Shown: one piece after another, positions 1-6,898 of the stretch
Position numbering within the stretch: the first letter of the stretch is position 1
Layout: every line of letters starts with the position of its first letter
Assembly: GCA_030648135.1 (NCBI GenBank)
Contig: JAUSIF010000007.1
Location: 1 to 10,664 of the forward strand
Source: Xanthobacteraceae bacterium
GTDB taxonomy: Bacteria; Pseudomonadota; Alphaproteobacteria; Rhizobiales; Xanthobacteraceae
Direction of reading: 5' to 3'
DNA: 10,664 nt
Notes under the pieces: generated by a model
What the model saw: the letters and a program-made list of their open reading frames with translations, nothing else
Databases searched by the model: none
Told to the model about the DNA's origin: nothing
Program-made: the position numbers and the translations under genes

Positions 1-763
1 TCATCCGGTGGTGCGCGACGAGATCGGCCGCATCGAGGATCGCCGCGTCGTCAGCTACGGCGCCGATGCGCAGGCCGACGTGCGCCTCGCCGACGTGAAA
101 CTCGAAGGCGGCATGTCGCGCTTCCGTGTTGTCATCCGCGGCCGCGACGGCAAGGCGGCGCAGGAGATCGGCGATCTCGTCTTGCCGATGCCCGGGCATC
201 ACAATGCGCTCAACGCGACTGCCGCGATCGCGGTGGCGCACGAGCTGGGCGTGCCGCATGACCGCATCCGCAAGGCGTTGGCGAATTTCGGCGGCGTCAA
301 GCGCCGCTTCACCCGCACCGGCGAATGGAACGGGGTCACGGTGTTCGACGATTACGCCCATCACCCGGTCGAAATCGCGGCCGTGCTCGCGGCCGCGCGC
401 GCTTCGACCAAGGGGAAGGTCATCGCCGTCATGCAGCCGCACCGCTATACGCGGCTGCGCGACCTGTTCGACCAGTTCTGCTCGTGTTTCAAGGACGCCG
501 ATCACGTGATCATCGCCCCCGTTTATCCGGCGGGAGAGTCGCCGATTCAGGGCATCGATCGCGAAGCGCTGGTGAAGGGCGCGCGCGCGCGCGGCCATCG
601 CCATGTGGTCGCGCTCGACGCGCCCGAGCAGCTTGCGGGCCTGGTCAGGAAAATCGTGAAACCCGGCGATTACGTCGTTTGTCTCGGCGCCGGCTCCATC
701 ACCCAATGGGCGCAGGCATTGCCGGGCGAATTGGCCGCGCTCGCCGCCAAGGACTGCGCATGA
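1..763 (+). CDS. murC: UDP-N-acetylmuramate-L-alanine ligase MurC, C-terminal part (5' end outside window)
   Basis: MurC is the cytoplasmic ATP-dependent ligase that adds L-alanine to UDP-MurNAc, the first amino-acid step of peptidoglycan precursor synthesis. The frame is open from base 2, so about 253 residues are visible. That is roughly the last half of a protein usually 460-490 long; the N-terminal UDP-binding domain and the ATP P-loop lie upstream. Visible family marks are PGHHNALNATAA (nt 188-223), KRRF near nt 299 and FDDYAHHP (nt 344-367), which marks the start of the C-terminal Mur ligase domain. MQPHRYTR (nt 431-454) and APVYPAGE follow, and CLGAGSITQWA sits near the end. The stop codon overlaps the murB start as ATGA, so the two are probably translationally coupled. 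The DYAHHP segment separates MurC from MurD, MurE and MurF. Identification is firm; the true start cannot be seen. Confidence 0.97.
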   Translation, partial: HPVVRDEIGRIEDRRVVSYGADAQADVRLADVKLEGGMSRFRVVIRGRDGKAAQEIGDLVLPMPGHHNALNATAAIAVAHELGVPHDRIRKALANFGGVKRRFTRTGEWNGVTVFDDYAHHPVEIAAVLAAARASTKGKVIAVMQPHRYTRLRDLFDQFCSCFKDADHVIIAPVYPAGESPIQGIDREALVKGARARGHRHVVALDAPEQLAGLVRKIVKPGDYVVCLGAGSITQWAQALPGELAALAAKDCA

Positions 764-1698
764 CCGCGAGCCTGACCAAACCCCGTGACATCGTGCCCGA
801 GCTTGCCCGGGCCATGCCGGATTTGCGCGGGCGGCTCATCGCCCATCAGAAGATGGCCGATCTCACCTGGTTCCGCGTCGGCGGACCGGCGCAGGCCTTG
901 TTCTCGCCGGCGGACGAGAAAGACCTTGCTTATTTCCTCGCCCAGCTTCCGGCCGAGGTACCGGTGACGGTGGTGGGCGTCGGCTCCAATCTCCTGGTGC
1001 GCGACGGCGGCATCGAGGGCGTCGTGATCCGGCTCGGGCGCGGCTTCAATGACATCGCCATCGAAGGAAATCATCTGCGCGCGGGCGCCGCCGTGCCCGA
1101 CGTGAGGGTGGCGCAGGCCGCGGCGCAGGCGGGCCTCGCCGGGCTCTCGTTCTATCGCGGTGTGCCGGGCGCGGTCGGCGGCGCGCTTCGCATGAACGCC
1201 GGCGCCTATGGGCGCGAGACCAAGGACGTGCTCGTCGAGGCGCGCGCGGTCGATCGCAAGGGAAACAAGCGGGTGCTTTCAAATGCCGACTTCGGCTTCG
1301 CCTATCGCCATTCGAAGGCGCCGGCCGATCTCGTCTTCACCCAGGCGCTGTTTCACGGCGATCCCGGCGATCCCGCCGCTATCGCCGCCGAGATGGACAA
1401 GATCACCGAGGCGCGCGAACAGACCCAGCCGATCAAGAGCCGCACCGGCGGCTCGACCTTCAAGAACCCGCCGGGCCAGAAAGCCTGGCAGCTGATCGAA
1501 GCGGCCGGCTGCCGCGGGCTCACAGTTGGCGACGCGCAGGTCTCGGAACTGCACTGCAATTTTCTGATCAATCGTGGGCACGCCAGTGCCGCCGATATCG
1601 AGGCGCTGGGCGAGGAAGTGCGTAGGCGGGTGAAGGAGAATTCGGGCGTCGCGCTCGAATGGGAGATCGTGCGAATTGGGGCGGCGAGGGATTCCTGA
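760..1698 (+). CDS. murB: UDP-N-acetylmuramate dehydrogenase MurB (UDP-N-acetylenolpyruvoylglucosamine reductase)
   Basis: MurB is the cytoplasmic FAD-dependent, NADPH-using reductase that converts UDP-GlcNAc-enolpyruvate to UDP-MurNAc, the substrate that MurC then uses. The product is 312 residues. The FAD-binding part includes TWFRVGGPAQ (36-45), VGSNLLVRDGG (74-84) and YRGVPGAVGGALRMNAGAYG (132-151). The C-terminal domain includes FAYRHS (180-185), RTGGSTFKNP (228-237) with the expected proton-donor serine Ser232, and LEWEI (299-303) carrying the catalytic glutamate. The compact length fits the ~300-residue form common in alphaproteobacteria rather than the longer E. coli enzyme. I chose ATG 760 because it overlaps the murC stop as ATGA and the family match starts just after it. 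The frame stays open upstream to about 325, but that stretch is murC read in another frame. All key residues are present. Confidence 0.97.
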   Translation: MTASLTKPRDIVPELARAMPDLRGRLIAHQKMADLTWFRVGGPAQALFSPADEKDLAYFLAQLPAEVPVTVVGVGSNLLVRDGGIEGVVIRLGRGFNDIAIEGNHLRAGAAVPDVRVAQAAAQAGLAGLSFYRGVPGAVGGALRMNAGAYGRETKDVLVEARAVDRKGNKRVLSNADFGFAYRHSKAPADLVFTQALFHGDPGDPAAIAAEMDKITEAREQTQPIKSRTGGSTFKNPPGQKAWQLIEAAGCRGLTVGDAQVSELHCNFLINRGHASAADIEALGEEVRRRVKENSGVALEWEIVRIGAARDS

Positions 1699-1699
1699 A

Positions 1700-2626
1700 A
1701 TGGCCGGATCGAAACACGTTGCGGTGCTGATGGGCGGCTGGTCGGCCGAGCGCGAGATTTCGCTCCGCTCCGGCAAGGCCTGCGGCGATGCGCTCGAGCG
1801 CCAGGGCTACAAGGTCGCCCGTATCGATGTCGGCCGCGACGTCGCCGAAGTGCTCGCCCGCCTCAAGCCCGACGCCGCCTTCAATGTGCTGCACGGGCGG
1901 CCGGGCGAGGACGGGACGATCCAGGGAATTCTGGAAATCCTGCGCATCCCCTATACCCACTCGGGCGTGCTCGCCTCGGCGCTCGCCATGAACAAGCCGG
2001 CGGCCAAGATCGCGATGGCGGCGGCGGGCGTTCCGGTCCCGGAAGGCCGCGTGGTGTCGCGCGCCGAGGCGGCCAAGGCGCATGCGATGGACCGGCCCTA
2101 TGTGCTGAAGCCCGTGGCCGAGGGCTCCTCGGTCGGCGTTTTCATCGTGACCGAGAGCCATGTCCATCCGCCCCAGGAGCTGACCCGCCCCGATTGGCCC
2201 TATGGCGAGCGATTGCTGGCCGAGCGTTATGTGGCCGGATTGGAGCTTACCTGCGCGGTCATGGGGGAAGAGGCGCTGGGGGTGATCGAGATCGAGCCCG
2301 CCACCCGCTTCTATGATTATGAGGCGAAATATGCCCCCGGCGGCTCCCGCCACATTCTCCCGGCGCGAATTTCACCAAATATTTACCAACAGGTGCGGAA
2401 GCTCGCTCTGACGGCGCACCGCGCCCTCGGTTGCCGGGGGGTTACCCGGGCGGACTTCCGTTTCGACCACCGCCCGGAAGGCTCGGGGGACCTCGTTTGT
2501 CTGGAGGTCAATACCCAGCCCGGCATGACCGAAGTGTCGCTGGTGCCGGAACTCGCGGCCCATGCGGGCCATTCGTTCGGCGAGCTGGTGAAATGGATCG
2601 TGGAGGACGCTTCTCTCGACCGCTGA
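1700..2626 (+). CDS. ddl: D-alanine-D-alanine ligase Ddl
   Basis: Ddl is the cytoplasmic ATP-grasp enzyme that joins two D-alanines; the dipeptide is later added to the UDP-MurNAc-tripeptide by MurF. The 308-residue length is close to E. coli DdlB (306). Visible marks are GGWSAERE (12-19) with the substrate-binding Glu17, HGRPGEDG (65-72), the ATP-grasp lysine in YVLKPV (134-139) and EGSSVGV (141-147) with Ser144. The omega-loop segment FYDYEAKY (204-211) carries Tyr211. RADFR (250-254) and LEVNTQPGMT (268-277) hold the Mg-binding acid and Asn. Glu17, Ser144 and Tyr211 correspond to the classic E. coli triad Glu15, Ser150 and Tyr216, and Tyr at the last position fits a D-Ala-D-Ala rather than a D-Ala-D-Lac enzyme. 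ATG 1700 lies one base after the murB stop, with GAGGG at 1686-1690. A TTG at 1676 is in frame but less likely. The 3' end overlaps ftsQ by 34 bases. Confidence 0.96.
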   Translation: MAGSKHVAVLMGGWSAEREISLRSGKACGDALERQGYKVARIDVGRDVAEVLARLKPDAAFNVLHGRPGEDGTIQGILEILRIPYTHSGVLASALAMNKPAAKIAMAAAGVPVPEGRVVSRAEAAKAHAMDRPYVLKPVAEGSSVGVFIVTESHVHPPQELTRPDWPYGERLLAERYVAGLELTCAVMGEEALGVIEIEPATRFYDYEAKYAPGGSRHILPARISPNIYQQVRKLALTAHRALGCRGVTRADFRFDHRPEGSGDLVCLEVNTQPGMTEVSLVPELAAHAGHSFGELVKWIVEDASLDR

Positions 2627-3525
2627 ACGCCCGGCTCCGGCCGGCGCGAGCGGCCGAGCTCGCCCCGCCCAGCCGCTTCGCCCTTTTTCTGCGCCGCGCG
2701 TTGGTGCGACTCTCCGACCGGCCTTTGCTGCGCCATTTCGAATTCGCCTTCCTGGTCGCGTTGCTCACCGCGACCGCGGGATACGGTGCGATCCGCGGCG
2801 GCCATGCCGAAGCCTTCCTCGACGGGCTGCGTGACGCCGGCGATGTCGCCGCCCGCTCGGCGGGCTTCGGGATCGCCTCCATCGACATCCGCGGCATGCG
2901 CCATGTCGCCCGCGACGACTTGCTGGTCCAGGCCGGCTTGACCGCGACCTCCTCGCTTCCGCTCATCGACGCCGAAGGCGTACGCGAGCGGCTGAAGCGC
3001 AATCCTTGGATCGCCGAAGCGGCGGTCCGCAAGCTCTACCCGGACCGGCTCGAGATCGCGATCGAGGAACGCGAGGCCTTCGCGTTCTGGCAGCGGGGCG
3101 GAAAGCTGCATCTGATCGCGCGCGACGGCACGGTGCTTAAGTCCGATATCGAAACCAACGCCGCCGAGCTGCCGCTCGTGGTCGGTGTGGGCGCCGAAAA
3201 GCGCGCCGCCGCCTTCATCGATCTCATCGACCGCTTTCCCGCCATTCGCGCCGTGCTGCGCGCGGGCGTGCTGGTCGCCGAGCGGCGCTGGAACCTGCGC
3301 CTCAAGAACGGCATCGACGTGCGTCTGCCGGAGGACGACCCCGCGCTCGCGCTTGAGCGCCTCACCGCGCTCGATCGGGTGAAGCATATCCTCAGCCGCG
3401 ACGTCACCGTGATCGATCTGCGCGTGCCGGACCAGGTCGCGATCCGTCTCTCGGACGAAGCGGCCAAGGCGCGCGCGGCGTCGCTCAAACCAAAATCGCC
3501 GAAACGCAAGGGAGCGGACACATGA
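2593..3525 (+). CDS. ftsQ: Cell division protein FtsQ (divisome scaffold, POTRA domain)
   Basis: FtsQ is a bitopic inner-membrane protein that links FtsB/FtsL and FtsK/FtsW within the divisome. The 310-residue product has the expected layout. A basic cytoplasmic N-terminus (about 1-48) is followed by one membrane segment around 49-66 (FEFAFLVALLTATAGYGAI). A POTRA domain follows at about 92-162, starting FGIASIDIRGMRHV and containing NPWIAEAAVRKLYPDRL (137-153). A beta-rich FtsQ domain runs to about 287, including VIDLRVPDQVAIRL, and then a short basic tail. Sequence identity among FtsQ proteins is low, so the call rests on this layout and on position between ddl and ftsA. ATG 2593 is the best start and lies inside ddl. 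It has no clear Shine-Dalgarno sequence (only GAGCTGGTG nearby), so coupling to ddl translation is likely. The frame is open upstream to 2431, but that is ddl in another frame. Confidence 0.93.
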   Translation: MDRGGRFSRPLNARLRPARAAELAPPSRFALFLRRALVRLSDRPLLRHFEFAFLVALLTATAGYGAIRGGHAEAFLDGLRDAGDVAARSAGFGIASIDIRGMRHVARDDLLVQAGLTATSSLPLIDAEGVRERLKRNPWIAEAAVRKLYPDRLEIAIEEREAFAFWQRGGKLHLIARDGTVLKSDIETNAAELPLVVGVGAEKRAAAFIDLIDRFPAIRAVLRAGVLVAERRWNLRLKNGIDVRLPEDDPALALERLTALDRVKHILSRDVTVIDLRVPDQVAIRLSDEAAKARAASLKPKSPKRKGADT

Positions 3526-4841
3526 GCTCCGCTCTTACCCGCGGGCTCGCTCCGCCCATGCGCCCGCTCAACCCGCGGCGGGCGGCGGTCGTGGCCGCCC
3601 TCGATATCGGCACCTGCAAGATCGCCTGCCTGATCGCCCGCCTGAAGCCGCGTCCGGCCGATGAGCCGCTGCGCGGCCGCACCCATTCGATCGAGCTGAT
3701 CGGCTTCGGCCAAACCCAGGCCCGCGGCGTCAAGGGCGGCGCCGTCGTCGACATGGCGCGAGCCGAGGAGGCCATCCGCTGCGCCGTCGACGCCGCCGAG
3801 CGCTCGGCCGGAGTCGAAATCGCCTCGGTCGTGCTCGCGGTCGCGGGCGGGCGGCTCGGCAGCAAATCCTTCGCCGCTTCCGTGCGCCTGCCGGGTCCGT
3901 CGGTGGAAGAAGCCGACATCGGCCACGTGCTCGATGCCGCGAGTCTGCATTCGGTTCGCGACGGGCGCGCGGTGCTGCATTCCCTGCCGGTCTGCTATGC
4001 GCTCGACAGCCTCGGTGCCATCCGCGATCCGCGCGGGATGCTCGGGCACGTCCTCGCCGTCGATCTGCACGTGATTACGGCCGATCTGCCGGCGCTCAAG
4101 AACCTCGTGCTCTGCGTCGAGCGTTGCCATCTCTCGGTCGAGGGCCTGATCGCCGCGCCCTATGCCGCCGGCCTGGCGGTGCTCGCCGCCGACGAAGCCG
4201 AGATCGGCGCCACTACGATCGATTTCGGCGCTGGTACCACCACCCTTTCCGTGTTCACGGGCGGCGACTGCGTCCATCTCGACGGCATCGCGCTCGGCGG
4301 CAGCCATGTGACCATGGACCTCGCGCGCGGGCTTTCGACCCGGGTCGGCGAGGCAGAGCGCCTGAAGACGCTGCAGGGCAGCGTGCTGGCGGGCGCCAAT
4401 GACGAAACCGACGTGGTCACGGTGCCGGCGGTGACCGGCGACGATCGGGACGGGCCGAACGCGGTGTCGCGCTCGCAGATCGTGCGCATGGTGCGCCCGC
4501 GCATCGACGAGATTCTCGAACTCCTGCGCGAGCGGCTGAGGAGCGCGAACATGCTCGCTGCGGCGAGCCGGCGAATCGTGTTAACCGGGGGCGCGGCGCA
4601 GTTGACCGGGCTCGCCGAGCTGGTCGGACGCGTATTCGGTACGGCCACACGAATCGGTCGTCCGCTGGGGATGACACAGTTTTCCGAACAGGCAAGGGGG
4701 CCCGCGTTCGCCGTCGCGGCGGGGCTCTTGGTCTATCCGCAATTCGCCGTCCGCGAGCATTTCGAGCCGCGGCGGCGGCATGCGCACGGCGAGGTCAATT
4801 ACCTCATGCGCGTGGGGCGTTGGCTGAAGGAGAGTTTCTGA
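3522..4841 (+). CDS. ftsA: Cell division protein FtsA (actin-like membrane anchor of FtsZ)
   Basis: FtsA is an actin-fold ATPase on the cytoplasmic face of the inner membrane that tethers FtsZ filaments and signals to later divisome proteins. The 439-residue product shows the phosphate-1 loop ALDIGTCKI (26-34), the phosphate-2 loop IDFGAGTTTLSVF (233-245) and the adenosine motif VLTGGAAQLTGL (353-364). The FtsA-specific 1C subdomain lies between about 100 and 185. The last 13 residues, NYLMRVGRWLKES plus Phe, form a typical amphipathic membrane-targeting helix with hydrophobic Leu, Met, Val, Trp and Leu on one face and basic Arg and Lys on the other. ATG 3522 overlaps the ftsQ stop as ATGA and has AAGGGAG at 3508-3514. 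The first ~22 residues before the actin fold are poorly conserved in appearance, and Met13 is an alternative start without a clear binding site. ftsZ follows after an 86-base spacer. Confidence 0.97.
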   Translation: MSSALTRGLAPPMRPLNPRRAAVVAALDIGTCKIACLIARLKPRPADEPLRGRTHSIELIGFGQTQARGVKGGAVVDMARAEEAIRCAVDAAERSAGVEIASVVLAVAGGRLGSKSFAASVRLPGPSVEEADIGHVLDAASLHSVRDGRAVLHSLPVCYALDSLGAIRDPRGMLGHVLAVDLHVITADLPALKNLVLCVERCHLSVEGLIAAPYAAGLAVLAADEAEIGATTIDFGAGTTTLSVFTGGDCVHLDGIALGGSHVTMDLARGLSTRVGEAERLKTLQGSVLAGANDETDVVTVPAVTGDDRDGPNAVSRSQIVRMVRPRIDEILELLRERLRSANMLAAASRRIVLTGGAAQLTGLAELVGRVFGTATRIGRPLGMTQFSEQARGPAFAVAAGLLVYPQFAVREHFEPRRRHAHGEVNYLMRVGRWLKESF

Positions 4842-4927
4842 AGTCGAACGGTGCAAAAGGCCGGCGCCAGCCGGGGTGATACGAGACGAGTGGGAACCTG
4901 CGCTTCGGCGCCGAGAGGGTAACGACC
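4842..4927 (+). other. ftsA-ftsZ spacer with possible hairpin next to the ftsZ Shine-Dalgarno sequence
   Basis: This is the only real gap upstream of ftsZ in an otherwise overlapping operon. It contains CGGCGCC at 4862-4868, which can pair with GGCGCCG at 4907-4913 (seven G-C pairs, 38-base loop). The second arm is part of a 10-base palindrome, TCGGCGCCGA (4905-4914), and runs into the ftsZ Shine-Dalgarno GAGAGGG (4913-4919). The pairing and palindrome are seen in the sequence; a role in setting FtsZ amounts is inference. I see no convincing -35/-10 pair here and no terminator. Confidence 0.35.
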
Positions 4928-6604
4928 ATGACCATCAATCTGAAGACGCCTGACATCCGCGAGCTGAAGCCGCACATCGTCGTGTTCGGCGTCGGCGGGG
5001 CAGGCGGCAATGCCATCAACAACATGATCTCGGCCGGACTGCAGGGGTGCGAATTCGTCGTCGCCAACACCGACGCGCAGGCGCTGACCTCCTCCAAAGC
5101 CAAGCGTATCGTCCAGATGGGCGTCGAGGCGACGCAGGGCCTGGGCGCCGGCTCGCACCCCGAAGTCGGACGCGCCGCCGCCGAGGAAGTGATCGACGAG
5201 ATTCGCGACCATCTCGCCGGCGCCCATATGGCCTTCATCACCGCGGGCATGGGCGGCGGTACCGGCACCGGTGCTGCTCCGGTCATCGCCCGCATCACGC
5301 GCGAGCTCGGCATTCTCACCTTGGGCGTCGTGACCAAGCCGTTCCATTTCGAGGGTCAGCGCCGCATGCGCATCGCCGAAGCCGGCATTCAGGAACTCAC
5401 CAACAGCGTCGATACCCTGATCGTCATTCCGAACCAGAATCTGTTCCGGGTGGCGAACGAAAAGACCACCTTCTCCGATGCCTTCGCCATGGCCGACCAG
5501 GTGCTCTATTCGGGCGTCGCCTGCATCACCGATCTGATGGTGAAGGAAGGACTGATCAATCTCGACTTCGCCGACGTGCGCACTGTCATGCGCGAGATGG
5601 GCAAGGCGATGATGGGCACCGGCGAGGCTTCCGGCGAGAAGCGCGCGCTCACCGCCGCGGAGGCCGCGGTCTCCAATCCGCTGCTCGATGAGGTCTCGAT
5701 GCGGGGCGCCAAGGGCCTCCTCATCTCGATCACCGGCGGCAAGGACCTCACTCTCTACGAAGTCGACGAAGCCGCGACCCGCATCCGCGAGGAGGTCGAT
5801 CCCGACGCCAACATCATCCTGGGGGCGACCTTCGACCAGAGCCTCGAGGGGCTGATCCGGGTGTCGGTGGTGGCGACCGGCATCGACGTGACATCGAATC
5901 AGGAAGCCATTCCGGCGAGCGGAACCCGCTTCAATGCCGCCTCGGTCGCCGGCCGCATGGCGGTGGCGCGCGCCTTCGATCCGCGCCGCGAGCTGCAGCG
6001 GGCGCCGGCGGTCCATGCGGTCTATGAGTCCGAGCCGGAGTTCGTGGACGAAACGCACGAGGAGCACACGCCGCTCGCGCCAGAGGCCGCGATCGACGAC
6101 GTGACCATCCGGCCGCTGCCGCCGCGGCCATCGTTCTTCGAACCGATGCCGGACGAGCAGGGCGCCGAGCATACGGACGAGCCGATCCAGCCCTTCCTCC
6201 CGCCGCGGCCCGAGCGCCCGGGTTCGCGCGCCCCACGCATGCCGAGAATCGAGGAGTTGCCGATGCCGGCCCAGAAAGAGATCCGTGCGAGCCGAGGCGA
6301 GATCACCGAAAACCGCGCGCTCGAACGCAAACGCATGTCGCTGCTGCAGCGCCTGGCCCAGGTCGGGCTCGGCCGCCGCCAAGAGAAGGAGCCGCCGTTC
6401 CAGGCCCACACACTCGCCCGGCCGGGCGGGCGCAACGAGGCCGAGCCGCGTCCGGCCCCCGAGCGCCGTCCGAACGAGCAGGTATCGGAGTATTCCAGGC
6501 GGCCGGCCGGCCGCTATGCCGGGATCGAGCCGCATGGCCGCACCCGGCCTATGGGCGACGACGAGTTGGAGATTCCGGCCTTCCTGCGCCGCCAGGCCAA
6601 TTGA
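4928..6604 (+). CDS. ftsZ: Cell division protein FtsZ (tubulin-like GTPase)
   Basis: FtsZ polymerises with GTP into the Z-ring at mid-cell and recruits the divisome; FtsA, encoded just upstream, anchors it. The 558-residue product has an intact GTPase core: GVGGAGGNAINNM (21-33), NTDAQAL (47-53), the tubulin signature GGGTGTGAAPV (109-119), the FRVANEK region and the T7 catalytic loop NLDFADV (211-217). The core ends near GID320. After that comes a long, Pro/Arg/Glu-rich, probably disordered linker (about 321-543). The C-terminal peptide DDELEIPAFLRRQAN (544-558) follows; it is the docking site for FtsA and other partners and is typical of alphaproteobacteria. Total length greatly exceeds E. 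coli FtsZ (383) because of the linker. ATG 4928 has GAGAGGG eight bases upstream. An intrinsic terminator follows at 6638-6670, so ftsZ probably ends the upstream transcription unit. Confidence 0.99.
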   Translation: MTINLKTPDIRELKPHIVVFGVGGAGGNAINNMISAGLQGCEFVVANTDAQALTSSKAKRIVQMGVEATQGLGAGSHPEVGRAAAEEVIDEIRDHLAGAHMAFITAGMGGGTGTGAAPVIARITRELGILTLGVVTKPFHFEGQRRMRIAEAGIQELTNSVDTLIVIPNQNLFRVANEKTTFSDAFAMADQVLYSGVACITDLMVKEGLINLDFADVRTVMREMGKAMMGTGEASGEKRALTAAEAAVSNPLLDEVSMRGAKGLLISITGGKDLTLYEVDEAATRIREEVDPDANIILGATFDQSLEGLIRVSVVATGIDVTSNQEAIPASGTRFNAASVAGRMAVARAFDPRRELQRAPAVHAVYESEPEFVDETHEEHTPLAPEAAIDDVTIRPLPPRPSFFEPMPDEQGAEHTDEPIQPFLPPRPERPGSRAPRMPRIEELPMPAQKEIRASRGEITENRALERKRMSLLQRLAQVGLGRRQEKEPPFQAHTLARPGGRNEAEPRPAPERRPNEQVSEYSRRPAGRYAGIEPHGRTRPMGDDELEIPAFLRRQAN

Positions 6605-6637
6605 GGCCGGGTTCTCCACAGAATCATATCCACAGAG

Positions 6638-6670
6638 GCGCCCGGCTTCACGGCCGGGCGCTTTTGTTTT
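6638..6670 (+). terminator. Intrinsic (Rho-independent) terminator after ftsZ
   Basis: A perfect nine-pair stem, GCGCCCGGC (6638-6646) with GCCGGGCGC (6653-6661), closes a six-base loop TTCACG and is followed at once by TTTTGTTTT (6662-6670). It starts 33 bases after the ftsZ stop. The stem is almost all G-C and the T tract is interrupted by a single G, so this is a strong call. It separates the dcw transcription unit from lpxC. Confidence 0.9.
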
Positions 6671-6723
6671 GGTTCGGGCATGCTGGAAAATGGCGGGAAA
6701 TGGGCGCGATCGCGTCCGGAATC

Positions 6724-6743
6724 GGTAACAAATGGTAAGAAAC
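6724..6743 (+). repeat. Tandem 10-base direct repeat upstream of lpxC
   Basis: GGTAACAAAT (6724-6733) is followed directly by GGTAAGAAAC (6734-6743), matching at 8 of 10 positions. The two copies are one helical turn apart and end six bases before the candidate -35 of lpxC, a usual position for a regulator site. The repeat is seen directly; that it binds a protein is inference. Confidence 0.4.
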
Positions 6744-6749
6744 CGTGAC

Positions 6750-6777
6750 TTGCGACTCTACTGATCAGCAGTATCGT
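6750..6777 (+). promoter_or_regulatory. Candidate sigma-70-type promoter for lpxC
   Basis: TTGCGA (6750-6755) and TATCGT (6772-6777) are separated by 16 bases in the most A+T-rich part of the gap, downstream of the ftsZ terminator, which makes a new promoter necessary. Each hexamer matches the consensus at about four of six positions, so the exact boxes are uncertain. A GACTC (GANTC) site overlaps the -35 (6754-6758), and an 8-base palindrome CTGATCAG (6761-6768) sits in the spacer. It would give an lpxC leader of roughly 130 bases. Confidence 0.3.
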
Positions 6778-6894
6778 TTTGCTAACTACAAATAGCCGCG
6801 CGGGTTCTTGCCTTGTTTGGAACCGACGGGAGCGCGGCAGAACGCAAACGGGGAGCGTTGGGGTAGGGGTCCGAAGGCGCATTCAGGCGGCTTT

Positions 6895-6898
6895 AGGA
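6895..6898 (+). promoter_or_regulatory. lpxC Shine-Dalgarno sequence; start choice GTG 6908 or ATG 6914
   Basis: AGGA at 6895-6898 is the only purine-rich Shine-Dalgarno match near the lpxC start. It lies nine bases before an in-frame GTG at 6908 and fifteen before ATG 6914. The spacing favours GTG, codon preference favours ATG; the proteins differ by two residues only. Confidence 0.4.

Noticed and set aside
1676..1699. Upstream in-frame TTG start for Ddl
   Set aside because: It would add eight residues within murB with no better binding site; ATG 1700 has GAGGG at the right distance.
2383..4307. Long overlapping - strand open frames (2383-3387 and 3036-4307) opposite ddl, ftsQ and ftsA
   Set aside because: These are third-position shadows of the + strand genes; they overlap one another and show no family features.
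4799..6619. A 606-codon open frame on the - strand covering all of ftsZ
   Set aside because: It mirrors ftsZ codon bias in a G+C-rich gene, has composition typical of an antisense shadow (Gly, Arg, His, Asp rich) and no recognisable domain or binding site; ftsZ on the + strand is certain.
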